A DNA stretch of 64,000 nucleotides from Rhodococcus pseudokoreensis (GCF_017068395.1 NZ_CP070619.1:4092001-4156000), one strand, 5' to 3'. Shown: positions 33,292-42,481, numbered from the stretch's first letter. The notes: a model not told the origin generated them from the letters alone. Numbers and translations: made by a program.

Positions 33292-33924
33292 TCAGCCTTC
33301 GTCGGCGGCGCCCCGGGTCCGCCCGGCGCTGAGGATGAGGTCTTCGTGCAGTTCCATCCAGATGTCGTGGTAGCTGTCGTACATCGGCCGCGCGAACGAG
33401 GCGTTGTCACCGCCACGGATGCGACCCAGCGCCGCGGAGAGGCGCGGCAGATAGCGACCGAACCGCGGCAACGCATCGACCAGTTCCGGGAGCGACGCCC
33501 GCAGTCGCTCATCGGTCTGCGCCAGCGCGCCGACGACCTCGCCGTCGTAGGTCGGGTCGCCGTGATCGTTGGGGGTGTCGTCGCTGCGCATCTGCCAGCG
33601 CTGACACACCATCTTGAAGTCGGAATTGATCGGCAGGAAACGGTCGTAGAACGCTGTCAGCGCGGTGGCCGCGCCGGTGGTGGCCGGATCCTGTGCGAGT
33701 AGCCGCAGATGCTCGGCCTTGCCCGCAGGGGTCAGCATCGCTCCCGGCATCCGGCCCTCCCGGCGCACCACCAGGCCCTGCTCGACGAGCGGATCCAGGG
33801 CTGCCGGCAGGTCCTCGACCGGCACGCCCGACAGCGCGCTGAGCACGTTGTCGTTGGCCAGTCCCTTCACGCGGAGCGAATGCAGGACGTCGAAGGTGTG
33901 TTGATCTTGCTGGGCGTGAACCAT
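33292..33924 (-). CDS. Winged-helix protein, possible regulator
   Basis: A 210-residue protein. The first ~70 residues form a winged helix (HTFDVLHSLRVKGLAND, LSALSGVPVEDLPAALDPLVEQGLVVRREG in parts, PAGKAEHLRLL). The rest is helical and aromatic-rich (LTAFYDRFLPINSDFK, QRWQMRSD), without a clear family. It may sense a ligand or another protein. The ATG follows CAGGAG. It lies just downstream of the acyl-CoA synthetase gene (60-bp gap) on the same strand, so it probably belongs to that unit and may control the TGTGA sites around it. Confidence 0.6.
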   Translation of the reverse strand: MVHAQQDQHTFDVLHSLRVKGLANDNVLSALSGVPVEDLPAALDPLVEQGLVVRREGRMPGAMLTPAGKAEHLRLLAQDPATTGAATALTAFYDRFLPINSDFKMVCQRWQMRSDDTPNDHGDPTYDGEVVGALAQTDERLRASLPELVDALPRFGRYLPRLSAALGRIRGGDNASFARPMYDSYHDIWMELHEDLILSAGRTRGAADEG

Positions 33925-33984
33925 GTCTGGCTCCTGTTCGGATGTTCGGTGGTCAAGGTGTGTCGCGGTCGGGGTGTGTCATGG

Positions 33985-35493
33985 TCAGGAAGTCGCGAAA
34001 TAGTGCGAGCGCAGGGCCTTCTTGTTGAGTTTCCCGGTGGGCAGCCGCGGCAGGCGGTCGACGAAGTCGATCGAGCGGGGCGCTTTGAAGGTCGCCAGGC
34101 AGCCGCGGCAGTAGTCGATGAGGCCGGCGGCGGTGGTGGCGTCACCCGATACACCCTCGCGCAATTCCACCATCGCCTTGACCTGTTCCCCGAATTCGGG
34201 GTCGGGGATGCCGAAGACCGCGGCGTCGACGACATCGGGATGACGCACCAGGGCGGCCTCGATCTCCTCGGGGTAGATGTTGACCCCGCCGGAGATGATC
34301 ATGAAGCTTTCCCGCCCGGCGAGGTAGAGAAATCCGTCCTCGTCGAGGTAGCCGCGGTCGCCCATGCTCTTCCAGCCGGCAGTCGCGGCGGTGTCCCCGG
34401 CATTGACGTAGGCGGTGGCGGCCGGCGGTTGAAACCAGACCTTGCCGATCTCCCCCGGCGGCACCGGGGTCCCCGCATCGTCGGTGACGTGCACGCGGGT
34501 GCCGCCGAGAGGTCGGCCGACCGACCCGGGGTGGTCGGCGGATTCGACGGCGGAGATGTAGGTGTGCCCGTAGCCCTCGGAGGCGCCGTAGTACTCGTGC
34601 AGGACCGGCCCCCACCACGCGTTGATCTGCTCCTTGACCTCCACCGGGCAGGGCGCGCCGGACGTGACGGCGGTAGTGTGCGTCGGCGACAGCGCGATGG
34701 TGTCCCTGTCGGGCAGGGCGAGGATGCGCAGCAGCATCGTCGGCACCCACTGCGAGTGAGTGACCCCGTGCGTGGCGATCGCCGTCATGGCCGCGGACGC
34801 GTCGAAGCGTTCCATACATACGACCGTGCCGCCGGCGGCCATCGTCATCAGCTGGAAGGTGAACGGCGCCGCGTGGTAGTTCGGCGCGGGCGAGAGCAAC
34901 ACCGTGTCCGAGTCGATGCCGAGTTTCTCGGCGAGACCCGCGTGGCGCGTCGGGGCGTCCGCGGGATGGATGTCCAGCAATTTCTGCCGGAACGCCTTCG
35001 GGCGGCCGGTGGTGCCGCCGCTGTAGAGGACGCGGGCGCCGAAGCGTTCGTCCGCGATGGGCGTCCTCGGGTGGTCCGCGATCGCCGTGGCGAGGTGCTC
35101 GAATTCGGGAGCTGGATCGGTGCACAGGGTCAGCGCGGTGTGCCTGCCCGGAAGGGCGGCAGCGACCGCTCCGGCGAGCGAGCCGCTGGTGACCACCGCG
35201 GCCGGCGCCGCTTCGGCGAGGAGCGCGGCGAGTTCGTCGGCGCCGAGGTGCCAGTTCACTGGTGTGACATACAGGCCCGCACGCATTCCGGCCGCGACCA
35301 CCACCGGCCATTCGATCCGGTTCTCCATCACCAGGACGATGGAATCGCCTGCTGCCACGGCCCTGCTGCGCAGGAGATGGGCGAGCTGGTTGGACTGCTC
35401 GTCCAGCTGCCGGTAGGTGAGCGAAGTACCGGAGGCGGCCATCACGAACGCGAGAGAATCGGGATGCTCGGCGGCGATTGAGGGTGGGTACAC
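33985..35493 (-). CDS. Acyl-CoA synthetase (AMP-forming)
   Basis: A 502-residue ANL-family ligase that activates a carboxylic acid via acyl-AMP to acyl-CoA. Motifs: YSGGTTGRPKAFRQ (phosphate loop), YYGASEGYGHTYI (A5), MGDRGYLDEDG (A7), FMIISGGVNIYPEEIE (A8) and the catalytic lysine in LPTGKLNKK (A10) near the C-terminus. The start is GTG 35493 after AGAGG. A TGTGA-N8-TCACT motif lies 13-30 bp upstream. Divergent from the P450 operon, it would CoA-activate the acid made by the P450, aldehyde dehydrogenase and SDR. The acid is unknown. Confidence 0.9.
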   Translation of the reverse strand: MYPPSIAAEHPDSLAFVMAASGTSLTYRQLDEQSNQLAHLLRSRAVAAGDSIVLVMENRIEWPVVVAAGMRAGLYVTPVNWHLGADELAALLAEAAPAAVVTSGSLAGAVAAALPGRHTALTLCTDPAPEFEHLATAIADHPRTPIADERFGARVLYSGGTTGRPKAFRQKLLDIHPADAPTRHAGLAEKLGIDSDTVLLSPAPNYHAAPFTFQLMTMAAGGTVVCMERFDASAAMTAIATHGVTHSQWVPTMLLRILALPDRDTIALSPTHTTAVTSGAPCPVEVKEQINAWWGPVLHEYYGASEGYGHTYISAVESADHPGSVGRPLGGTRVHVTDDAGTPVPPGEIGKVWFQPPAATAYVNAGDTAATAGWKSMGDRGYLDEDGFLYLAGRESFMIISGGVNIYPEEIEAALVRHPDVVDAAVFGIPDPEFGEQVKAMVELREGVSGDATTAAGLIDYCRGCLATFKAPRSIDFVDRLPRLPTGKLNKKALRSHYFATS

Positions 35494-35505
35494 GAGACCT
35501 CTTTT

Positions 35506-35523
35506 TGTGAATTGTTCGTCACT
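35506..35523. promoter_or_regulatory. TGTGA-N8-TCACT operator candidate
   Basis: Reads TGTGAATTGTTCGTCACT, 14 of 18 positions identical to 32328-32345 upstream of surE. It lies directly before the acyl-CoA synthetase gene. Confidence 0.5.
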
Positions 35524-35594
35524 ATCTAGGTCAGGCTACAAGCGACTCGAGTCTTCATACAAGGGGTATTTGCAAATCGGGCGATTTGTGATTT

Positions 35595-35612
35595 AGTGAC
35601 ACCAAAGTCACA
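35595..35612. promoter_or_regulatory. TGTGA-N8-TCACT-type operator candidate, P450 promoter
   Basis: On the minus strand it reads TGTGA-N8-TCACT with the same spacing as 35506-35523 and 32328-32345. Together with TTTGTGA (35585-35591) and TCACAAA (35608-35614) it forms nested inverted repeats about 32 bp before the P450 start. Confidence 0.45.
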
Positions 35613-35643
35613 AACGAACGTGACCGTGACGGGAGACATCCAA

Positions 35644-36846
35644 ATGACCACCAGCAGTGGTATCGACCTGATGGACCTGCGGGCATTCGCCTCCGGATAC
35701 GCGGACGAGATCTTCGCGCAACTGCGCAACGAGGACCCTCTGCACTGGAACGACGAACCGAACGGCCCGGGATTCTGGTCGGTGACTCGATACGCCGACG
35801 TCAAAGCCGTTGCCGCGGACCACGACACGTTCACCGTCACCGAGGGGACGCAGATCGCGAGCAGGCGCGCCGAAGGCGAAGGCGCCCGCAGCATTCATCA
35901 CGTCGACCCACCGGAGCACGGTCCGCTACGCAAGATCGTCACCCCGCACGTGCGCCCGGCCAAGGTGAAGGCCCTCGTCCCGGACATCGAGGCGGTGATC
36001 GACGACCTGCTGGACAAGGCCGTCGGCGCGGGGCCGATCGACCTGGTCGCGAACATCTCCGCCCAACTGCCCCTGGTGATGATCGGCCGACTGCTCGGCG
36101 CCCCGCTCGAGGACTGCCCGAACCTGCTGCGGTGGACGAACCAGATGGCGTCGGAGGACCCCGACTACTCCGCGGGCCCCGAGACCGCCGTGCATGCCCG
36201 CGACGAGGTGTTCGCCTACTTCCGGGCCCTCGAGACCGAGCGTCGCGCCTGCCCGGCCGACGACCTGGTCAGCGTGCTGACCGCCGCCGAACTCGACGGC
36301 GTCCCGCTCAGCCGCGGCTACCTCGACGCCTACTACCTGATCCTGATGGTCGCCGGGAACGAAACCACCCGGAACCTGCTGTCCGGCGGTGTGCTCGCCC
36401 TGCACGAGAACCCGCAATGGTGGGACCTTCTGCGCGAGAATCCGGGCAAGATCCGCTCCGCGGTCGAGGAGATGGTGCGCTGGGTGTCGCCGGTGCTGTC
36501 GATGCGGCGCACCGCCACCCGGGACGTCGAGATGCACGGCAAGACCGTGAAGGCCGGCGACAAGGTCGTCATGTGGTTCTGCTCGGCGAACCGGGACGAG
36601 CGGGTGTTCGAGGACCCGAACACGTTCCGGGCCGACCGATTCCCGAACGAACACCTGGGTTTCGGGTGGGGCGATCACGCCTGCCTCGGCGCCAACCTCG
36701 CCCGCCTCGAGGCGAAACTGTTCTTCACCAAGCTCGTCGAACGCGGCATCGGCATCGACGTGGTCGATTCCCCGAAGCGTTTGCAGAGCAACTTCTTCCG
36801 CGGCATCAAGACCCTCCCCGTGCGATTGGAGCCGCGCAATGGCTGA
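35644..36846 (+). CDS. Cytochrome P450, first gene of catabolic operon
   Basis: A 400-residue P450. AGNETT (237-242) is the I-helix motif with the less common Asn, E276-R279 is the ExxR and C347 in FGWGDHACLGANL is the heme ligand. ATG 35644 is preceded by GGGAG at about 10 nt; a GTG at 35596 lies in the operator. Its stop overlaps the aldehyde dehydrogenase start by 8 bp. The operon (P450, aldehyde dehydrogenase, SDR, PPDK-like) plus the ferredoxin reductase at 41427 suggests hydroxylation of a hydrophobic compound followed by oxidation to an acid. The substrate cannot be predicted. Confidence 0.93.
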   Translation: MTTSSGIDLMDLRAFASGYADEIFAQLRNEDPLHWNDEPNGPGFWSVTRYADVKAVAADHDTFTVTEGTQIASRRAEGEGARSIHHVDPPEHGPLRKIVTPHVRPAKVKALVPDIEAVIDDLLDKAVGAGPIDLVANISAQLPLVMIGRLLGAPLEDCPNLLRWTNQMASEDPDYSAGPETAVHARDEVFAYFRALETERRACPADDLVSVLTAAELDGVPLSRGYLDAYYLILMVAGNETTRNLLSGGVLALHENPQWWDLLRENPGKIRSAVEEMVRWVSPVLSMRRTATRDVEMHGKTVKAGDKVVMWFCSANRDERVFEDPNTFRADRFPNEHLGFGWGDHACLGANLARLEAKLFFTKLVERGIGIDVVDSPKRLQSNFFRGIKTLPVRLEPRNG

Positions 36847-38269
36847 CACCTTCGACCGGGCCGGCTGCCTGATCGACGGCGCATGGTTCCTCCCGGACGG
36901 GCCGGCGATCGACGTGATCGACCCCTACACCGAGACCGTGATCGGCGAAGTCGTCGATGCCGGGGAACGGATCGTCGACGACGCCGTCCGCTCGGCGGCG
37001 GCCGCTCATGCGGCGTGGCGGGACACCGACGTCTCCGAGCGCGCCGCACTGCTCGATCGGACCGCGGATCTGCTCACCCGTGACGGCGCGGCGATCGCGG
37101 CACTGGTCAGCCGCGAAATGGGAATGCCGATCTCGCTCGCCGAGGTCACCCAGGCCCAGCTCCCTGCCGACGTCTTGCGGGCCACCGCCCGCACCGCCCG
37201 CGACTTCCCGTGGTCGCAGGACATCGACGGGGCCACGCTGGTCCGGCGCGGCAGCGGGGTCGTCGGCGCGATCACGCCGTGGAACATGCCGGTCCACCAG
37301 ATCGTCGCCAAGGTCTCGGCCGCACTGGCGGCCGGTTCGACCGTGGTGCTGAAGGCGTCGGAGATGACCCCGTACGACGCGAACGCGCTCGCCGCGCTGT
37401 TCCTCGAGGCGGGACTTCCGGCCGGGGTGTTCAACGTCGTGACCGGGACCGGTGCGGTCACCGGGGCGGCGCTGGCCGCGCACCCGGGCCTCGCGCACGT
37501 CTCGTTCACCGGCAGCGTCGTGGCCGGCCGCGCGGTTGCCTCCCTGGCGGCGCAGACGTTGACCCGCTGCACCCTCGAACTCGGCGGCAAGTCACCTGCC
37601 GTGGTGCTGCCGGACGCGGACCTCGAGACCGCACTCACCGGGGTCGTCGCCTCCGGTCTGGTCAACTCCGGTCAGGCGTGCAACGCCACCACCCGGCTGC
37701 TGCTCCCCGAGGCGCTCGCCGCCGATGCCGCCGACGTGCTCACCGCGGCGGTCGCCCGGCACACCCTCGGTGACCCCGCCGACCCGCAGACCCGGCAGGG
37801 CCCGCTCGTCTCGGCCCGCCAACGTGACCGGGTCCTCGACTACATCGCCGACGCCGTCGCCGCGGGCGGGCATCTGCTCACCGGCACCGGCAAACCGTCC
37901 GAGGTGTCCCCGACCGGATTCTTCGTCGACCCCACCATCGTCACCGGACTGCCCGAGGACGCCCGGGCGATCCGCGAGGAAATCTTCGGCCCCGTCGTCG
38001 CGGTGCAGACCTACACCGACGTCGACGACGCGGTCCGGATCGCCAACGACTGCGCGTACGGGTTGTCGGCGGAGGTGTGGTCCGGCGACGTCGAACGCGC
38101 CCGCGCCGTGGCCGGACGGCTCGACGTCGGTCAGGTCAAGATCAACGGCGTCCGCACTCGCAATCGGCCCACAGTTCCCTTCGGTGGCGTCAAGAATTCC
38201 GGCTACGGCCGCGAACTCGGTCACCTCGGCATCGAGGAGTTCACCGACGTGACGGCGGTAATGTCATGA
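36839..38269 (+). CDS. NAD(P)-dependent aldehyde dehydrogenase
   Basis: A 476-residue ALDH. Catalytic C281 in NSGQACNATTR and general base E247 in CTLELGGKSPAVV are present, with TPWNMP (about 146-151) and FTGSVVAG (about 223-230) for the cofactor. The start ATG overlaps the P450 stop; its own stop overlaps the SDR start (ATGA). It would oxidise the aldehyde formed from the P450/alcohol-dehydrogenase steps to a carboxylic acid for CoA activation. Confidence 0.93.
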   Translation: MADTFDRAGCLIDGAWFLPDGPAIDVIDPYTETVIGEVVDAGERIVDDAVRSAAAAHAAWRDTDVSERAALLDRTADLLTRDGAAIAALVSREMGMPISLAEVTQAQLPADVLRATARTARDFPWSQDIDGATLVRRGSGVVGAITPWNMPVHQIVAKVSAALAAGSTVVLKASEMTPYDANALAALFLEAGLPAGVFNVVTGTGAVTGAALAAHPGLAHVSFTGSVVAGRAVASLAAQTLTRCTLELGGKSPAVVLPDADLETALTGVVASGLVNSGQACNATTRLLLPEALAADAADVLTAAVARHTLGDPADPQTRQGPLVSARQRDRVLDYIADAVAAGGHLLTGTGKPSEVSPTGFFVDPTIVTGLPEDARAIREEIFGPVVAVQTYTDVDDAVRIANDCAYGLSAEVWSGDVERARAVAGRLDVGQVKINGVRTRNRPTVPFGGVKNSGYGRELGHLGIEEFTDVTAVMS

Positions 38270-39072
38270 CCGGCAACACTTTCAGTGGAAACATCGTCGT
38301 CACCGGGGCGGCCTCGGGGATCGGTCTCGCGCTCGCCGACCAGTTGAGTGCGGCCGGCGCCACGGTCTACGCCCTCGACCGGCGCGACTGCCCGATCGGG
38401 TCGGTGCGGACCCTGCTGTGCGACTTCTCCGATCCCGGATCGATCAGCGACGCCGTCGCGGCCCTCCCCGGCGAGGTCACCGGGCTGGCCAATGTCGCCG
38501 GTGTTCCGGGCACCGCTGCCGCGCAGACGGTGCTGGCGGTCAACCTCCTCGGGCCGCGCCTGCTCACCGAACTCGTGCTCCCCCGCATGACCGAGGGAGC
38601 GGCGATCGTCAACGTCGCCTCCGTCGCCGCGTACCGCAACACCGAATCCCCGGAGTCGATCGACGCACTGCTGCGGGTCCGCAACCGCGCGGACCTGCAG
38701 GCCTGGCTGCGTGACCACCCTGTGAAGGGGCCCGCCGCCTACGACACCTCCAAACGCGCCCTCGTCGACTGGACGCAACTGCTGTCGGCGAAGCTGACGG
38801 CACGCGGCATCCGGGCGCTGTCGGTCAGTCCCGGACCGGTCGAGACACCGATCCTCGCCGACTTCGAAGCCAGCATGGGCGCCGACGCGATGGCACGATC
38901 CCACGACGCGGTCGGCAGGCACGGCTACCCTCACGAGATCGGCGCGGTCGTCGCGTTCGCCCTCTCTCCCGCCGCGTCCTGGCTCAACGGCATCGACATC
39001 CCGGTCGAAGGTGGCCTGTTCGCCACCCGTGCGGCCGCCAAATCCCCTGTTTTCGAAGGACTCTCGCTATGA
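38266..39072 (+). CDS. Short-chain dehydrogenase/reductase
   Basis: A 268-residue SDR. TGAASGIG (13-20) binds NAD(P); the catalytic Y159 and K163 are in AAYDTSK, and the serine is about S119 in NVASVAAY. The stretch between Ser and Tyr is long (about 40 residues), as in 3-alpha-hydroxysteroid dehydrogenase/carbonyl reductase of Comamonas. ATG 38266 overlaps the ALDH stop and its own stop overlaps the next ATG, so the operon is tightly coupled. It would oxidise an alcohol or reduce a ketone in the pathway. Confidence 0.9.
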   Translation: MTGNTFSGNIVVTGAASGIGLALADQLSAAGATVYALDRRDCPIGSVRTLLCDFSDPGSISDAVAALPGEVTGLANVAGVPGTAAAQTVLAVNLLGPRLLTELVLPRMTEGAAIVNVASVAAYRNTESPESIDALLRVRNRADLQAWLRDHPVKGPAAYDTSKRALVDWTQLLSAKLTARGIRALSVSPGPVETPILADFEASMGADAMARSHDAVGRHGYPHEIGAVVAFALSPAASWLNGIDIPVEGGLFATRAAAKSPVFEGLSL

Positions 39073-40565
39073 CCTCCTCCAGTAGCCCGGCCGAGCACGT
39101 CATCACGCTCGACGGCACCCATCCCAGCACCCGCGAGGTACTCGGCGGCAAGGCGTACAGCGTCAACAAGATGCGGGCGATGGGACTGCCGGTCCCCCCG
39201 GCGTTCGCGCTGCCCACCGGTGTCTGCGCGGTCTACCACGACAACGGCCGATCGCTGCCGGACGAGATCTGGCAGCAGGTCCTCGAACACCTGCGACGGC
39301 TCGAGGCGGAGACCGGCCGCCGGTTCGGCGCCGGTCCGTCCCCGCTGCTGGTCTCCGTTCGGTCCGGCGCCGCGCAGTCCATGCCGGGCATGATGGACAC
39401 CGTCCTCAACCTCGGCCTGACCCCCGAACTGTGTGAGGCGCTGGCCGCCGAGACCGGTGATCAGCGGTGGGCGACCGACACCTGGGAGCGGTTCTGTCAC
39501 AGTTACGCCGACATCGTCGCCGGGGACCCGAATGCCGCGCCGCCGAGCGATCCGTTCGCGCAGTTGCGATCGGCGATCGGCGCCGTCTTCGACTCCTGGA
39601 CCAACGAGCGTGTCAAGGCGTACCGAGCCCGGCACAACCTCGGCGCCGGCGCCGGAACCGCAGTCACCGTGCAGGCCATGGTGTTCGGCAACCGCGACGA
39701 GCGGTCCGGGACCGGGGTGATGTTCAGCCGGGATCCCGCGACCGGCGAGAACACCCTCTACGGCGAATGGCTGGCGAAGGCGCAGGGTGAGGACGTCGTG
39801 TCCGGGGAGAAGACCCCGAATCCCCTCGCCACCGTCGGCGACATCCTGCCCGACGTGTACCCGGAACTCGAGCGCATCGCCGAGGTCCTCGAACGTGAGC
39901 ACCGCGATCTGGTCGACATCGAGTTCACCGTCGAAAGCGGCCGGCTGTACGTCCTGCAATGCCGGGCCGGGAAGCGTGCGCCGCGCGCCGCGGTCCGGAT
40001 CGCCGTCGATCTCGTCCGCGAAGGTCTCATCACGGCCGACGACGCGGTCTCCCGCGTCTCCGCCGAGCAGGCCGCGAGCCTGGCGAAAACGCACGCGGTG
40101 CACGCCGACCGGACGGTCCTGGCCGGTGGCCTCGGCGCCGGCCCCGGTGTCGCCGTCGGGCAGGCCGTCAGCGACCTCGACCAGGCCCTCGACCTCGCCG
40201 CGGCCGGCACACCGGTCGTCCTGGTACGTCCCTCCACCGCCCCGGACGACGTGCCCGCGATGTTCGAATCGGTCGCCGTCGTCACCGAACTCGGCGGCAG
40301 CACCTCCCACGCGGCGCTGGTGTGCCGGGAGATCGGGCTGCCGTGCGTCGTCGGCGCCGGAGTCGGCACCGTCGCGAAACTGACCGGGCTGACGGTGACC
40401 GTCGACGGCGCCACCGGCACGGTCTACGAGGGCGACGCCCTGCACACCCCGGACGAGGGCGACGTCGACGAGTACCTCACCGAACTCCTCGGCTACCTGC
40501 CCGACACCGTCCCGGTGGATCATCCGCTCGCCCAGTTGCGCTCTGCGCACCTGGAACGGGCATAA
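39069..40565 (+). CDS. PPDK-like protein: ATP-grasp and phospho-His domains only
   Basis: A 498-residue protein resembling the N-terminal part of pyruvate phosphate dikinase. ATP-grasp features are GGKAYSVNKM (about 27-36), SVRSGAAQSMPGMMDT (about 96-111), DIEFTVESGRLYVLQCR (about 283-299). The phospho-histidine is H414 in GGSTSHAALVCRE. The usual PPDK continues for about 350 more residues with the PEP/pyruvate barrel; here the protein stops after the His domain. Its ATG overlaps the SDR stop. It should accept phosphate from ATP on H414 but needs another protein or a small molecule as final acceptor. Confidence 0.88.
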   Translation: MTSSSSPAEHVITLDGTHPSTREVLGGKAYSVNKMRAMGLPVPPAFALPTGVCAVYHDNGRSLPDEIWQQVLEHLRRLEAETGRRFGAGPSPLLVSVRSGAAQSMPGMMDTVLNLGLTPELCEALAAETGDQRWATDTWERFCHSYADIVAGDPNAAPPSDPFAQLRSAIGAVFDSWTNERVKAYRARHNLGAGAGTAVTVQAMVFGNRDERSGTGVMFSRDPATGENTLYGEWLAKAQGEDVVSGEKTPNPLATVGDILPDVYPELERIAEVLEREHRDLVDIEFTVESGRLYVLQCRAGKRAPRAAVRIAVDLVREGLITADDAVSRVSAEQAASLAKTHAVHADRTVLAGGLGAGPGVAVGQAVSDLDQALDLAAAGTPVVLVRPSTAPDDVPAMFESVAVVTELGGSTSHAALVCREIGLPCVVGAGVGTVAKLTGLTVTVDGATGTVYEGDALHTPDEGDVDEYLTELLGYLPDTVPVDHPLAQLRSAHLERA

Positions 40566-40642
40566 CGCAAGGTCAGAACGATGCGACACCTGCTATCAGT
40601 GATATCTTGTTCGCAAACTCGGGCGACGGAGAGGGGGCGGAG

Positions 40643-41350
40643 ATGACCACACAGCGCCAGGTCCCACCGCGCACGCTCGACGACGTCTACACCCATGTCG
40701 GCCTCGTCGAACCCGGTGCGGCCACCCCCAAACGGCCCAACCGCCGTGGGGAGCTCACCCGGGAACGCATCGTGCAGGCCGCGATCGAATGCTTCAGCGA
40801 ATACGGGTACACCCGCACCCGGGTCTCGGACATCACCCACCGCGCGAAGACCGCGCAGGGCAACTTCTACCGGCACTTCACCGACCTGGACGACGTGTTC
40901 CTCGCCGCCATGCACACCGGGCTCCAGGAGTTGTCCGAGGCCACCAGCCGCAAGACCACGACCAGCGGCGAACTCGAAGCGCTGATCGAGGTCAACATCA
41001 CCTACCTGCACGCCTACTCCCGGCACCGGCACATCCTGCGACTGCTGCGTGAAGCCGCTGCCGCCAGCGCCAACGAGGGTTTTCAGCAGTTGTGGCTGCA
41101 ACTGCGTGACGACTTCATCGCACGCACCCGCCGCTGGCTGGAGAAGCTGCACGACCGCGGGGAGATCGGGGACACCAACCTCGACCTGCTTGCCGAGTCG
41201 CTCGGTTGCATGACCGAGCAGATGGCCTACGTGCACGTCGGTCTCCCCGCCTCGACGCCCAAACGCGAACGCATCGACGAACTCGGCCGCGCCCTCGGTG
41301 AGGTCTGGTTCCGGGCACTGCCCCCGGCCGCGTCGCCCTCCCAGCACTGA
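40643..41350 (+). CDS. TetR-family transcriptional regulator
   Basis: A 235-residue TetR protein. After a 30-residue N-terminal extension comes the helix-turn-helix: TRERIVQAAIECFSEYGYTRTRVSDITHRAKTAQGNFYRHF in separate helices. The C-terminal ligand domain is helical and ends in a Pro/Ala-rich tail. ATG 40643 has a GGGGGCGGAG stretch upstream. ATCAGTGAT at about 40594-40602 is a small palindrome in its promoter. It lies between the P450 operon and the reductase gene and probably regulates one or both. Confidence 0.85.
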   Translation: MTTQRQVPPRTLDDVYTHVGLVEPGAATPKRPNRRGELTRERIVQAAIECFSEYGYTRTRVSDITHRAKTAQGNFYRHFTDLDDVFLAAMHTGLQELSEATSRKTTTSGELEALIEVNITYLHAYSRHRHILRLLREAAAASANEGFQQLWLQLRDDFIARTRRWLEKLHDRGEIGDTNLDLLAESLGCMTEQMAYVHVGLPASTPKRERIDELGRALGEVWFRALPPAASPSQH

Positions 41351-41426
41351 CCGCATTCGGTTTCCTTCGGCCGCGGCTGGCCGATCCGTGTCGCCTTCCC
41401 TTTGAGCTGCAACGAAAGATGCACCC

Positions 41427-42470
41427 ATGACCTCCGTCGCACCCGATTCTCTCGGCTACACCGTCCGTGTCGCCGATGTCATCGCCGAGACACCCGACGC
41501 CTCCTCCCTCGTCATCGACGTCCCGCAGGAGATCGCCCACCAATTCGCGTATCGGCCCGGGCAATTCCTCACCGTCCGGATCCCCAGCGAACGCACCGGT
41601 TCGGTGGCGCGCTGCTACTCCATCGCCAGCTCCCCCAGCACGGACGACCGCATCAAGGTGACGGTCAAGCGCACCGCCGACGGGTACGGCTCGAACTGGC
41701 TGTGCGACAACATCACAGCAGGCGACGCCGTGCATGTGCTGCCGCCGTCGGGCACGTTCACCCCGCACAGTCTCGACGGCGACTTCCAGCTCTTCGCCGC
41801 CGGCAGCGGCGTCACCCCGGTGATGTCGATCCTCAAGACCGTGCTGGCGTCCGCGACCGGAACCGTGTCCATGTACTACGCCAACCGGGATCGCGAATCG
41901 ATCATCTTCGACGCCGAACTCGCCGACCTCGCCAAGAAACACGCGGACCGGCTCACCGTCGAGCACCGACTCGAGAGCGAGGCCGGGTTACCGACCCCGG
42001 ACAATCTCACCCAATTCGCCGACGGCGGCCAGGCCGGCACCGTCTTCGTCTGCGGACCCGCGCCCTTCATGGCCATGGTCAAGGAGACGCTGACCGGCAT
42101 CGGATACGACCGGCACCGGATTCACGTCGAGGAATTCCGCTCCCTCGACGGCGACCCCTTCGCGCCGATCAGGCAGGTCACCGCCGACGACGACGCCGAA
42201 ACGTCGACCGTGGACGTCACCCTGGACGGCGACACCCACACGCTGTCGTGGCCGGCCGACGCCACCCTGATCGACGTCATGGTGGGCGCCGGGATCGACG
42301 CCCCCTACTCCTGCCGCGAAGGCGAATGCGGATCCTGCGCCTGCACGCTCCTGGAGGGGACCGTCGATCCCGGGGTCACCGACGCCCTCGATCCCGACGA
42401 CGTCGCCGACGGCTACATCCTCGGCTGCCAGGCGAAGCCGACCAGTCCCACGCTGAAGATCGAATTCTAG
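41427..42470 (+). CDS. Ferredoxin-NAD(P)H reductase with C-terminal 2Fe-2S ferredoxin (KshB-like)
   Basis: A 347-residue one-chain electron-transfer protein. FAD motif RCYSIAS (62-68), NAD motif GSGVTP (126-131) and CGPAPF (209-214) are followed by a C-terminal plant-type ferredoxin with C296, C301, C304 and C334. This order (FAD, NAD, 2Fe-2S) is that of 3-ketosteroid 9-alpha-hydroxylase reductase KshB and PaaE-type reductases. Located after the P450 operon, it is the most likely electron donor for the P450 at 35644. It converges with a YCII-like gene. Confidence 0.92.
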   Translation: MTSVAPDSLGYTVRVADVIAETPDASSLVIDVPQEIAHQFAYRPGQFLTVRIPSERTGSVARCYSIASSPSTDDRIKVTVKRTADGYGSNWLCDNITAGDAVHVLPPSGTFTPHSLDGDFQLFAAGSGVTPVMSILKTVLASATGTVSMYYANRDRESIIFDAELADLAKKHADRLTVEHRLESEAGLPTPDNLTQFADGGQAGTVFVCGPAPFMAMVKETLTGIGYDRHRIHVEEFRSLDGDPFAPIRQVTADDDAETSTVDVTLDGDTHTLSWPADATLIDVMVGAGIDAPYSCREGECGSCACTLLEGTVDPGVTDALDPDDVADGYILGCQAKPTSPTLKIEF

Positions 42471-42481
42471 GTCGAGGTCCG

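Noticed and set aside
33709..35481. A 590-codon open frame antisense to the acyl-CoA synthetase
   Set aside because: The sense strand carries all ANL motifs; the antisense frame is compositionally a shadow.
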